Origin: Acidimicrobiales bacterium
Lineage (GTDB): Bacteria > Actinomycetota > Acidimicrobiia > Acidimicrobiales > CADCSY01
Length of the DNA: 32,886 nucleotides
NCBI GenBank assembly: GCA_030446545.1
Contig: JAUJNB010000009.1
Span: forward strand, 82,728-115,613
Direction: 5' to 3'
Below, piece by piece: positions 25,916 through 32,886 of this stretch. Below the pieces are notes generated by a model, which searched no databases, had not been told where the DNA came from, and saw only the letters and a list, made by a program, of their open reading frames with translations. Both the position numbers and the translations under genes were made by a program. Numbering within the stretch: the first letter of the stretch is position 1; each line of letters opens with the position of its first letter.

Positions 25916-26722
25916 CTAGCGCATCCGCGCCTGCACCGTGGGGCGTTGTCGGTCTGACGAGGAACGGTTCTGCTGGGCCTGTTGCCTCAGCTCCTGGCCC
26001 CGCTGCGCTATCCGTCCTTTGGCGCCCTGGGACTGCTCGCGGAGCTTGGGCGCTTCTTCTTCGGCCTTGGCCATGGCCTTCTCCCACTGCTTGCGCATGG
26101 GCACGATTCCTCCACCGCCGATGGCCACGATCCCGGCCCCGACGATGAGCGCGAGGATGGCGTAGAAGAGCCCGTTGACGATCGCCGGAGCGATCTGCAG
26201 CTGGTTGAGCGCGGCGAACACCCCGAAACCGAGGATGAAGATCGACGCCACGTTGGCCAGGATCTTGCCGTAGCTGAGCCCACCGAGGGCGCTCTCGATG
26301 ACGGTCTTGGCCGCAGCCGCGATGGCCGAGGCGATCACCACGATGATGACAGCGGCGAGGACCTTGGGCAGGTAAGCGATGACCCCGGTGATCAGGTCGC
26401 TGATGGGATTGGTCCCGAACACCCCGAACGCCAGCTGCAGCACGAAGAGGAACAGGGCGTAAAAGACGATCTTGCCCAGGATGGCGCTGGCGTCGTACTG
26501 CGACTTCTCCAGGGCCTTCTTCACGCCGCCCCGTTCGACCGCCTTGTCGAAGCCCACCTTCTCGAGGGCCTTGTCGACGATCTTGGCGATCGCCTTGGCG
26601 ACGAAGTAGCCGATGACCAGGATGACCAGGAAGCCGAGGAGCTTGGGGACGAAGCTCATCACGTCAGAGAAGGCGTCCTCGACGCCTTGGCCCAGATCGA
26701 CCGCTAGAACCGTGCCTGTCAT
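25916..26722 (-). CDS. CmpX-like membrane protein with conserved TM-helix repeats
   Basis: 268 residues. TM segments: LLGFLVILVIGYFVAKAIAK (~28-47), LGKIVFYALFLFVLQLAFGV (~80-100), VLAAVIIVVIASAIAAAAKT (~118-138), VASIFILGFGVFAALNQLQI and LFYAILALIVGAGIVAIGGG. The glycine-rich first helix followed by KIVDKALEKVGFDKAVE is the conserved TM_helix repeat seen in MscS-like and CmpX proteins. It lacks the MscS beta domain and ends in a charged Gln/Arg-rich cytoplasmic tail. A role in osmotic or envelope stress is inferred from the family. ATG 26722 has GAGGAG upstream. A SigB-like promoter lies about 90 bases before it. Confidence 0.85.
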   Translation of the reverse strand: MTGTVLAVDLGQGVEDAFSDVMSFVPKLLGFLVILVIGYFVAKAIAKIVDKALEKVGFDKAVERGGVKKALEKSQYDASAILGKIVFYALFLFVLQLAFGVFGTNPISDLITGVIAYLPKVLAAVIIVVIASAIAAAAKTVIESALGGLSYGKILANVASIFILGFGVFAALNQLQIAPAIVNGLFYAILALIVGAGIVAIGGGGIVPMRKQWEKAMAKAEEEAPKLREQSQGAKGRIAQRGQELRQQAQQNRSSSDRQRPTVQARMR

Positions 26723-26813
26723 GGTTGTCTCCTCTGTGCGTTGGTTGTACTTCCCGTGACCGTGTCGCCGGCCGGGAACTGCGCTGGCCGACACGCCATC
26801 GGCTTCGGTCCGG

Positions 26814-26838
26814 ATACCCGGCCGTGGCGTTGCCAAAC
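26814..26838 (-). promoter_or_regulatory. SigB-type promoter candidate for the stress gene group
   Basis: Read on the minus strand: GTTT at 26838-26835, a 15-base spacer, then GGGTAT at 26819-26814. This matches the general-stress SigB consensus GTTT-N13-15-GGGWAW of Gram-positives. It lies about 90 bases upstream of the CmpX-like start in the gap shared with the divergent MerR gene. Confidence 0.5.
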
Positions 26839-26876
26839 CTCTTCAGGCTGAATAGTTTCGAGCGGGGAGGTTCGGG

Positions 26877-27584
26877 GTGTCCGAGACCGTCGAGAACGGG
26901 ATGAGCATCGGAGAGCTGGCCGAGAAGGTCGGCGTGCCGGTCGCCACCATCCGGACCTGGGAACGCCGGTATGGCCTTCCGGCCCCGGCCCGGACCCCCG
27001 GCGGGCACCGGAGATACGGAGCTGATCACCTCTTGTGGATCGCCTCCGTACGACAGCTCGTCGACCGCGGCGCCACTGTTGTCGCCGCAGCCCGTCGGGT
27101 GTCGGAGGCGTCGAACGAGCGCCGCTCTCCGTCACCCCCCGTGCCTCTGAGCACTGCTCTCGACGGCGGAGCAATCGAGGCGGCGTACTCAGCCACTCGA
27201 GCCTTGCTGCGCATCCGCCAGCCGGCTCAGGCGGTTGAAATCCTGGTGCAGCTGGTGCGGGAGCTAGGGGGCGAGGTGGTGGAGGCAGAGCACGCTCCGC
27301 CGGACGCTCTTCCCCTCGACCTGTCCTTCGGCGAGCGGGCGCCGCTGCTTCCCGTGACCGAGCCCTACTCGATCGCCCGCCTGCACCTGGAGCGGATGCT
27401 GCCCACGCTGCTCGACGACGCCCGGCACATGATGCTCGTCACCCGGCGCCTCCACACAACCCGGCGGCCCGAGAGACCGTCACCACCTAATCCGCGCTGC
27501 ACGCGACCCAGGGTGGCTCAATCCGCGCTGCACGCGACCCGGGGTGGCTCAGACCGTGTCGTTGCTTGCCTTGTGGGGTCGTAG
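26877..27584 (+). CDS. MerR-type regulator with DICT-like sensor domain; C-terminus possibly altered
   Basis: 235 residues. GTG 26877 follows GGGGAGG. Residues ~9-70 are a MerR helix-turn-helix: MSIGELAEKVGVPVATIRTW, ERRYGLPAPARTPGGHRRYG. The middle (~95-190) reads like DICT-type sensor domains of actinobacterial regulators (LVQLVRELGGEVVEAEH, LPLDLSFGERAPLLPV, IARLHLERMLPTLLDDARHMM). The last ~35 residues are encoded by a 31-bp tandem repeat and the edge of the IS110 remnant, so the native C-terminus was probably replaced by that event. Divergent from the stress membrane genes, which it likely controls; this is inferred from position. Confidence 0.8.
   Translation: MSETVENGMSIGELAEKVGVPVATIRTWERRYGLPAPARTPGGHRRYGADHLLWIASVRQLVDRGATVVAAARRVSEASNERRSPSPPVPLSTALDGGAIEAAYSATRALLRIRQPAQAVEILVQLVRELGGEVVEAEHAPPDALPLDLSFGERAPLLPVTEPYSIARLHLERMLPTLLDDARHMMLVTRRLHTTRRPERPSPPNPRCTRPRVAQSALHATRGGSDRVVACLVGS
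27489..27550. repeat. Two tandem 31-bp repeats at the IS110 remnant edge
   Basis: The 31-base units at 27489-27519 and 27520-27550 differ at one base (cccAggg against cccGggg). They lie at the 3' end of the MerR gene and abut the truncated transposase end at 27549, which fits a scar of insertion or imprecise loss. Confidence 0.85.
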
Positions 27585-28134
27585 CGCCGAGGTGGCGTTG
27601 ATCCGTGCTTTCGGCGATAGGCCCTCGAAGCGCTCCTGGAGGGCGTGATCAGCGCAGAAGCAGACGTTGCGCATCTGGTTCAGGATCTGGATTCGTTCGT
27701 CGACCGCTGAGCGCCGGGCGATCTGGAGCACTCGGACCGCCTCGACGTTGCCGTCCCGATGCTTGGGCAGGCCGAGGGCGGCTCCCGACAACGCGGCGCG
27801 GGCGGCGGCGACGGCGTCGATGTGATCCGACTTGCCCTGACGGTTGCGGACCTGGCGGTTCGGACGGTCGACCTCGACCACGGCGATCCCGTCGGCCCGC
27901 AACTGCCGCGCCAGGCCGGCGCCATAGCTGCCGGTGCCCTCCACCCCGACCTTGTCGATCGACCCGAACCCCTCGAGCCAAGCTGCAATCGCGGTAGTGA
28001 CGTCGGCCGACCGGGAACGTCTCGGTGCCCAGCAACCCGCCGTTGGCGTCGACCGCCGCGGCGACATGGAAGTGCAGGTGGGTGTCTACCCCGCCCGTGA
28101 TCCACGAGCGGGTCTCTACGATGGTCATGGTCAT
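27549..28134 (-). mobile_element. IS110-family transposase remnant, N-terminal domain only
   Basis: From ATG 28134: MTMTIVETRSWITGGVDTHL with the first catalytic Asp of the DEDD/RuvC-like domain (GGVDTHLHFHV), then a frame break near 28014 and KVGVEGTGSYGAGLARQLRA (second acidic residue), DRPNRQVRNRQGKSDHIDAV (the Asp pair) and LQIARRSAVDERIQILNQMR. It ends at 27549 after about 190 residues. The C-terminal Transposase_20 domain with the serine nucleophile is missing, so it is an inactive fragment. Its upstream noncoding side, at 28135 and beyond, is where IS110-group elements carry the bridge RNA. Confidence 0.85.
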
Positions 28135-28746
28135 CCCCTTGTCTCTCGATGTATGTGGATGGCACTGCGCCTGCTGGACGGGCGACCCAGCCGACCCCTG
28201 CCGCTCTGCGCCCTGGCCATCGGCGTCAGCGCCGAGGCCGTGGCGGTCGCCCGGGCGGTCGCCGCGCTCGTCTCCCTCGCCTCCGCCCGTGAGTTGAGGG
28301 GACTACGAGGCGCCGCCTTGCGCCAAGGCCGCCTCGGAGGCGCAGGCGCTCGGTGGAGCCCCAGGCGTCGTCACGGTATCCTCCGCCGTCCCAGTGGCCA
28401 TGGCCGTCGTTTCGGCCGCCCACGTGGTCATTGTGGGTACCGGAGCGGTCAGGAAGCCCCCGCTTGAAGAGGAGGCCGTCGTGCCAGGGGGCGAAGGTGT
28501 ACTGCTCCGTCAGCCCGTCGGGACCCGTGAAGGAGGCGATGGTCAGATCCTTGACGCCGGGGGCCGTTCGTGAGCGGTGGCGGATGATCTCGGCGCTCCG
28601 GGGGATCCCAGGCGCCAGCCTCAGAAGCCACGGCGAGGCGACGATGAAGCTGGCCACATTCGGGTACTGCCGTTTCAACATTCAAGGTCTCAAACACCAA
28701 GGGCGCTGAGGAGCGCCCCCACAATGCTGCCGCGGGGGGTTCGAAC
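28135..28746. other. Intergenic or decayed region with one weak ORF (28226-28681, minus)
   Basis: No well-supported gene. On the minus strand an ATG at 28681 opens VLKRQYPNVASFIVASPW-like sequence (read MLKRQYPN) that continues LLRLAPGIPRSAEIIRHRSR and GPDGLTEQYTFAPWHDGLLF. Its first ~75 residues have natural amino-acid composition, but from about 28450 down to 28226 it turns into Gly/Arg/His-rich sequence typical of a wrong frame. I do not recognise the protein. It may be the 5' part of a decayed gene. The stretch next to 28135 could hold leftover IS110 left-end sequence. Confidence 0.35.
28701..28718. terminator. Short GC hairpin upstream of the condensation-like gene
   Basis: GGGCGCT (28701-28707) and AGCGCCC (28712-28718) form 7-bp arms around a 4-base loop, 28 bases before the condensation-like start. 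There is no T-tract. It may be an attenuator or a leftover terminator. Confidence 0.35.
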
Positions 28747-30444
28747 ATGAAAGCTGGGACGTACGAAGTGGAAACGGGCGACGAGACGTCGACGCTCCAA
28801 TCGGAGCTGGAGGACGCCGACGACGCTAGCCCGGACGGTGGGGGCGGGGCAGACGTCGACGCTGATGCGACGATCGCCGACCCCGTCTCCCTCTTTCGGT
28901 ACCTGGATGTGAGCGGTCACTTCCATCGCGACAGCGGGATCGGTCGACTGTTCCACCCAGGAAGGGTCTCGTACCGGGAGGACGTGGGCACTGACAGCTT
29001 GCATGTGGTGGTTGAGGGAAACCAGGTGGCCGCCCACGTGGACGCGGTCTCCCCGCTGGTCGTGGGTTCCGACGGCCCGTCTCGATACTCCGTTCGCCGG
29101 GCCCTGTCCCACAACCTGGTGGGCATGGTCCAGGATCTGGTCGAGTTGCTGCGGGGCCGACAGGGCGACCACCGCTGTGAGCTGCGTTGCGAGTGGGTCT
29201 CCAGCGACGCACACAGCACGCCCGTTGAAGCCGATCTGCTCGACCCGGCGGCGTGGAGCGTGCAGCTGGAAGCTCGGGTCGCCGGACGGCTCGACGAGGC
29301 GCGGTTGCGGGCGGCGCTGCGCGTGGCTCTCGGACGAGCGACCCCGGCATGCGACTTTTTGGAGGTCGTCGACTGTCGCGACGACGAGGCCCTGGACGAG
29401 GCCCGGGTCCGTTTGCAGACCAGGAGGGTCCTGGTCAGCGAGAACCCCCCGTTGCACCTCTACCTGGCCCACCACCCCGCCGGCGATTTCCTCATGCTCA
29501 ACCTCAATCATGGGGCAACCGACGGATTCGGCGCCCTCCGGGTCTTGGACGCCACCGCCCGGGCCTACGCCGCCGCCGCCAACGCCGCCGACGCCGGCGA
29601 CGCCGACGTCCCCCTCGACTTCCTGGCCCTCAGCGACCTGCCCGTCCGCCCGGTGCCAGCCAAGGTGTCGGCAGTGGTGGGAATCGCAAAGCGAGCGGTT
29701 GAGAGCGTGCGGGACAGGCTGGCGCGACCGACGCGCCTCGCCTCTGATCAGCCCGCCAACCGGTCCGGCTATGGCTTCCATCTGGTCCAGCTCTCGGCCG
29801 AGGACACGCCAAGCGTCGGCGTCGAGGGCCAGGCCATGACCGAGGACATTCTGGTCACCGCTTTGCATCTGGCGATGAGCGACTGGAACCTCGAGCACGC
29901 CGTCGCCGCTCGGCGCCTCCGAGTGCTGGCGGTGGCCAACCTTCGTCCCTCGAATTGGCTTGAGAACGTTATTGGCAACTTCTCCGTCACCACCCGTGTA
30001 TCGACGAGCCGGCGTCACCGCGGCAGCCCCGACTCGGCGCTTCGAGCCGTCACCGTCCAGACCGCCCGCAACAAGAGCGTGCGAACGGGGGTCGACCTGA
30101 TCGCCGCATTGGCACGAGTGGAACTCCTGCCGCTGTGGGCCAGGCAGTCCGTCATCGTGCTCCAACCCCTCACCGTCAATCGCCGGATCGACAACGCCAT
30201 GCTCTGCAACTTGGGGTGGCAGGGCGAACCGCCGTGGTTCGGGCCCGACGCCGGCGACACCTTGAACCTGTGGTTCTCGGCGCCGGCGAGATCACCACTC
30301 AGCGTAAGCGTCGGGGCCGTAACCATCGGTGGACGGCTCCACCTGACGTTCCGCTACCCGCGCCCCTTGTTCAGCCCCGATGCCGCCCGACGATTCGCTG
30401 ACGTCTACCTCCGCCAGCTGCGGTCGGCGGTGGCGGCCCGATGA
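28747..30444 (+). CDS. Condensation-domain-like acyltransferase (COG4908/PapA/WS-DGAT type)
   Basis: 565 residues in one intact frame. After an acidic, low-complexity leader (~1-45) comes a two-lobed condensation-like fold. The active-site HxxxD motif is present as LNHGATDGFG, His255 and Asp259, preceded by LHLYLAHHPAGDFLMLNL. The second lobe shows LRPSNWLENVIGNFSVTTRV, which resembles the NxxGNF block of NRPS condensation domains, WS/DGATs and PapA enzymes. Such stand-alone enzymes transfer acyl groups to alcohols or amines; COG4908 members are uncharacterised. There are no neighbouring NRPS or PKS modules, so a lipid-type acceptor is more likely. The start at 28747 (MKAGTYEVETG) has weak SD support; internal starts near residue 45 are possible. 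Confidence 0.75.
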   Translation: MKAGTYEVETGDETSTLQSELEDADDASPDGGGGADVDADATIADPVSLFRYLDVSGHFHRDSGIGRLFHPGRVSYREDVGTDSLHVVVEGNQVAAHVDAVSPLVVGSDGPSRYSVRRALSHNLVGMVQDLVELLRGRQGDHRCELRCEWVSSDAHSTPVEADLLDPAAWSVQLEARVAGRLDEARLRAALRVALGRATPACDFLEVVDCRDDEALDEARVRLQTRRVLVSENPPLHLYLAHHPAGDFLMLNLNHGATDGFGALRVLDATARAYAAAANAADAGDADVPLDFLALSDLPVRPVPAKVSAVVGIAKRAVESVRDRLARPTRLASDQPANRSGYGFHLVQLSAEDTPSVGVEGQAMTEDILVTALHLAMSDWNLEHAVAARRLRVLAVANLRPSNWLENVIGNFSVTTRVSTSRRHRGSPDSALRAVTVQTARNKSVRTGVDLIAALARVELLPLWARQSVIVLQPLTVNRRIDNAMLCNLGWQGEPPWFGPDAGDTLNLWFSAPARSPLSVSVGAVTIGGRLHLTFRYPRPLFSPDAARRFADVYLRQLRSAVAAR

Positions 30445-30504
30445 TCGCTTCACCTCGATCCCCGCTCGACCCTCGTCGTGGGCGATTCGCCTTGCGGACG
30501 TGGA

Positions 30505-30756
30505 GGCAGCCAGTAACCTAATCTTGAGGTTTTCGAACAACATAGTTCGAAATAACGTAGTGTTGGAGAACTATTTCTTCGGCATCGCTAACGGCTTCCG
30601 GGCATTCGACAATCTCTACGACTCGAACACCGCGCTGGGTCACACAGGCGATGTCGACTAGCTCGACTTGGCCTTTGGCGATAACGGGGCCGGATGCGGA
30701 GACGTTTGGTCAACAACGTGTTCAAGACCGCTTTCCCGCAGGACTGCACCCACTAA
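30505..30756 (+). pseudogene. C-terminal fragment of a parallel beta-helix repeat protein
   Basis: Residues such as SNNIVRNNVVLENYFFGIAN, DNLYDSNTALGHTGDVD and, in another frame, NNVFKTAFPQDCTH are the Asn-rich coils that end right-handed parallel beta-helix (PbH1/NosD-like) surface proteins. An in-frame stop at about 30659 and a frame change before 30715 break it, and no N-terminal part exists upstream, so this is debris. Its AT content is clearly above the neighbouring genes, suggesting transfer. It directly follows the condensation-like gene. Confidence 0.6.
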
Positions 30757-30952
30757 CGGCAGGACACCTCGCCCAGCTGGCGGAGGCTGTTGTTAGGGGG
30801 CGCGGCGAGCACGGCGTTATGGGCTTTCGCGTGGTCAAAGGACCGGCAGCGAGGCCCAGCTGACGTCCCGTTAGACGATCCTCCTGTGGGATACCAGCTA
30901 CGGAGAAACCATCGGGGAAGGCGCGACCTTCATGACAGCGTGAAGGTAGACC
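30757..30952. other. 196-base gap with nothing identified
   Basis: Lies between the stop of the beta-helix remnant and the stop of the protease-nuclease gene. No ORF, hairpin with T-tract or repeat was found. Its composition resembles the accessory DNA around it rather than the GC-rich core. Confidence 0.4.
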
Positions 30953-32869
30953 TCAAAGCTGGATCTCCTCCGACGTGCCAATCTCTCTGGTGACAAGGGC
31001 CTCCTCCTTTCGCAGCGGATCGAAGTTCTTCAGCTTCCCGAAGCGAAGACCCGTTAGGGCCTCGACTCGATGGATGGGCACTTGGTACGTCTTGAACTGA
31101 CCGAATACGAACTCGATGTTGGTGAGCAGGTCTGTCTGACTCACAACGTACGCTGTAGCACTCAGTTCGTTGCGCTCGGCGTGGACCATCGCCACGATCT
31201 TCCAGTAGGCCTCCGGCAGCTGAACGCCGCGGAAGGCTCTGTCGTCGTCATCGAATACTGGTCCCGTGAACACACACGCTTTGAAGTCAAGGGTGTCGGC
31301 GTTCTCAAGGAGGTAGTCCTCCAGCTCCAGCCAGAGGTGCTGATTGAACTGGGCATGCTGCGGGGTGCTGTTGGTGTAGAAGAAGGTGTCGACCTCCGCC
31401 CGCTTGGCCTCCTCGAAGGTGGATCCCCACGCCGGATCGAGCCGACGCACCAGGTGGCCCCGGTCCAGGTCATTGTTGGCGTATAACGCGTTGCCGACCT
31501 GGCTCTCCTCAGGTAGCCGTGGGTCGAAGCTCCAGACATCTCGGCTCCGCTTGATCTTGTGCGTCAGCGCTCCGTCGATATTCACGGCTGTGAAGAGGGC
31601 GAGGCGTCGCTGCGCGTTCATGGCAACGGAGTAGTGGGTGTAGGAAAGCAGGAAGCGACGGGTGCCCCTGGCTGACGGCTGTACCGCCGCGGCCTGGGTG
31701 GCCAAGGCCGCCGAGAGCGTCGGGAGCGCGACCTTGAGTGCGCCCGTGCCAAGGAAGGTCTCCGAGTAGCCCTCGCGGCCTTCGAGTTCGCTGGCCGCAA
31801 CCCGACCCTCCGGCTCGGCATCGTCAACCGCGGAGCGGGCCAGAACGATGGGAGTGCGCTTCGCCTTCTTCAGGTACCGCCGCAGCGCCGCCGCATCGAC
31901 CGCGAAGTTGGCCTCCAAAAATTCACCGGCAAAGTGGAGGCCTACTGCCGCACCCGTCGCAACATCGATGACCACCGATCCAGAACTGCCGCCGAGGGTG
32001 GTGCAGTCGTGCATGAAGACGGAGTCGTCGGCCCTGCCCATGACTTCTCCCGGAGCGAGGCGCTTGACGTCGAAGATCCCACCGAAGAGTCGTGCTTGAT
32101 CAGCCACGTCGTTGCGAGGGTCTTGCGCCGGGTAGCCGATCGTCGCCACCGTCTGACCTTCGGTCGGCACGCCGTCGAAGAGCGCGATGGGGGGTGGCAG
32201 GCGACCGCCCGGCGGTGCGTCGAGGGCCAGGAAGGCGATGTCCGGGGCGTCGTCGTCCAAGCCGGCGATGAACAGGACCTTCTTGACCTGGGCCTCAAAG
32301 GCGGTGAGTTGAGCGTGCTCTTCTTTGAAGTCCAACCGAGGCTGGAATGGCTGGCCTAACGGATTCGATCGGAACACAAACTCCCGACCCCGCTTGCGCG
32401 CAAACTCCACTGCGACGTGGCGGTTCGTCACCGCGACACCGTCGGCGACCATCCAGGCCGTCCCGACGAAGGGAAAGCCGCTGCCCTGAACCTCGACGCG
32501 ACCTACTGACCGAATGGCGGCGTCAAGCTTCGACTTCGTGGGCTGCAGCCGGGACCGCCAGGTGTCCGTGGCGGGAACCTCGAAGGTGTCATTGCGGACC
32601 AGAAGCGTTGGACGTCCCATGCGCAGCACGATCGCCTCAGCGAGCATGTCGCCAGACAGCGACGCCCTCACCGACTCGACTGCAGTCTCGCCGGCCGGGC
32701 GGGCCGGAAGAGCCACGCGTACCCGGTCGGGGCGGACAATCGCTCGGCGCACCGACGAGCCAGATCTCGCTCCAGCTTTGGCTGCGGTTCTGACAAGAGG
32801 AAGCCGGCGGGCAATCTCCTCGGTCAGCTCCTCATCGCGAAGGATCGATTCCCGTTGGAACGTTCGCAT
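30953..32869 (-). CDS. Trypsin-like serine protease fused to a DNA/RNA non-specific (NUC) endonuclease
   Basis: 638 residues, one intact frame. ATG 32869 has AAAGGAAGG just upstream. Residues 1-110 are an unrecognised charged leader (RESILRDEELTEEIARRLPL). Residues ~115-345 are a trypsin-like peptidase with all three catalytic residues: His151 in VTNRHVAV, Asp210 in DAPDIAFLAL, and Ser296 in LGGSSGSVVIDV. Residues ~400-610 are a Serratia-nuclease-type NUC domain: DRGH at 469-472 with His472 as general base, then FYTNSTPQHAQFNQHLW with metal-ligand Asn509, and Glu517 in WLELEDYLL. There is no signal peptide or membrane helix, so it acts in the cytosol unless exported otherwise. Lower GC than the core genes and neighbouring debris suggest transfer. 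A protease-gated nuclease acting in defence or cell suicide is inferred, not shown. Confidence 0.85.
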   Translation of the reverse strand: MRTFQRESILRDEELTEEIARRLPLVRTAAKAGARSGSSVRRAIVRPDRVRVALPARPAGETAVESVRASLSGDMLAEAIVLRMGRPTLLVRNDTFEVPATDTWRSRLQPTKSKLDAAIRSVGRVEVQGSGFPFVGTAWMVADGVAVTNRHVAVEFARKRGREFVFRSNPLGQPFQPRLDFKEEHAQLTAFEAQVKKVLFIAGLDDDAPDIAFLALDAPPGGRLPPPIALFDGVPTEGQTVATIGYPAQDPRNDVADQARLFGGIFDVKRLAPGEVMGRADDSVFMHDCTTLGGSSGSVVIDVATGAAVGLHFAGEFLEANFAVDAAALRRYLKKAKRTPIVLARSAVDDAEPEGRVAASELEGREGYSETFLGTGALKVALPTLSAALATQAAAVQPSARGTRRFLLSYTHYSVAMNAQRRLALFTAVNIDGALTHKIKRSRDVWSFDPRLPEESQVGNALYANNDLDRGHLVRRLDPAWGSTFEEAKRAEVDTFFYTNSTPQHAQFNQHLWLELEDYLLENADTLDFKACVFTGPVFDDDDRAFRGVQLPEAYWKIVAMVHAERNELSATAYVVSQTDLLTNIEFVFGQFKTYQVPIHRVEALTGLRFGKLKNFDPLRKEEALVTREIGTSEEIQL

Positions 32870-32886
32870 GCGCCTTCCTTTCGCCG

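Noticed and set aside
26836..26872. AACCTC/GAGGTT dyad as a MerR operator
   Set aside because: Six-base arms with a 25-base spacer do not fit the usual 19-20-base MerR spacing; one arm overlaps the ribosome-binding region.
30531..30552. TTTCGAAC/GTTCGAAA inverted repeat
   Set aside because: Lies in the coding remnant of the beta-helix protein and is explained by its Asn/Arg/Phe codons.
1..32886. CRISPR array, rRNA, prophage or classical BGC
   Set aside because: No regularly spaced repeats, rRNA sequence, phage structural genes or NRPS/PKS modules were seen.

Overview
The window is about 70% GC with tightly packed genes and many GTG starts. It carries typical actinobacterial families: YndJ/DUF1990, PRC-barrel/DUF2382, DICT-type MerR, an L,D-transpeptidase with a Pro/Ala linker, and a MurA with Asp in place of the catalytic Cys. 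This points to a high-GC Gram-positive of the Actinomycetota. The style resembles class Acidimicrobiia, but that narrower placement is inference. Several well-conserved genes (gltB, the LarA-like gene, the dehydrogenase, the IMPase) are interrupted by one- or two-base indels, and most are repaired by adding one G or C to a homopolymer. I read these mainly as consensus errors of a draft assembly, although true decay cannot be excluded.

Layout. 1-369: end of a NicO/RcnA-like Ni/Co transporter. 395-4845 (-): glutamate synthase large subunit with four apparent 1-nt losses. 5032-5665: decayed AbiEi/DUF559-type gene. 5642-12000 (-): four-gene lipid-type operon (acyl-CoA reductase fused to a HAD domain, Zn-dehydrogenase, LarA/DUF2088 protein, PlsC-like acyltransferase). 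It lies opposite a TetR regulator (12051-12812) with a perfect 12-bp palindrome between them, and an array of GGTGNCACC 9-mers sits inside it. 12645-15123: divergent ddl and murF, whose start codons share one CATG. 15201-18057 (-): MFS exporter, DUF1990 protein and YndJ-like membrane protein. 18061-19175 (-): chimeric ORF joining sigma-70 region 2 to an RseB/LolA-like domain. 19392-20288: L,D-transpeptidase preceded by a large two-tier hairpin. 20338-20514 (-): tRNAs with anticodons CAT and GTT (Asn). 20725-21293 (-): unrecognised protein. 21394-23979 (+): IMPase-like phosphatase, Nudix hydrolase and MurA, followed by tRNA-Val(TAC) and a strong hairpin. 24188-26722 (-): stress-type cluster of PRC-barrel/DUF2382 protein, a small multi-TM protein and a CmpX-like TM-helix protein. 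A SigB-like promoter precedes the cluster, and a DICT-type MerR regulator (26877-27584) is divergent from it.

From about 27.49 kb the DNA looks accessory: a 31-bp tandem duplication, a truncated IS110 transposase, a COG4908-type condensation-like acyltransferase, a parallel beta-helix remnant, and finally a cytoplasmic-looking trypsin-like protease fused to a DNA/RNA non-specific (NUC) endonuclease (30953-32869). That last gene is the best candidate for an undescribed conflict or defence effector. It starts 17 bases from the window edge, so its upstream partners are unseen.

How genes may work together. Four cell-wall genes (ddl, murF, ldt, murA) lie within about 11 kb. The reductase-HAD, dehydrogenase, LarA-like and acyltransferase genes look like a TetR-controlled lipid-modification pathway. 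The 24-27 kb genes look like an envelope or osmotic stress module.
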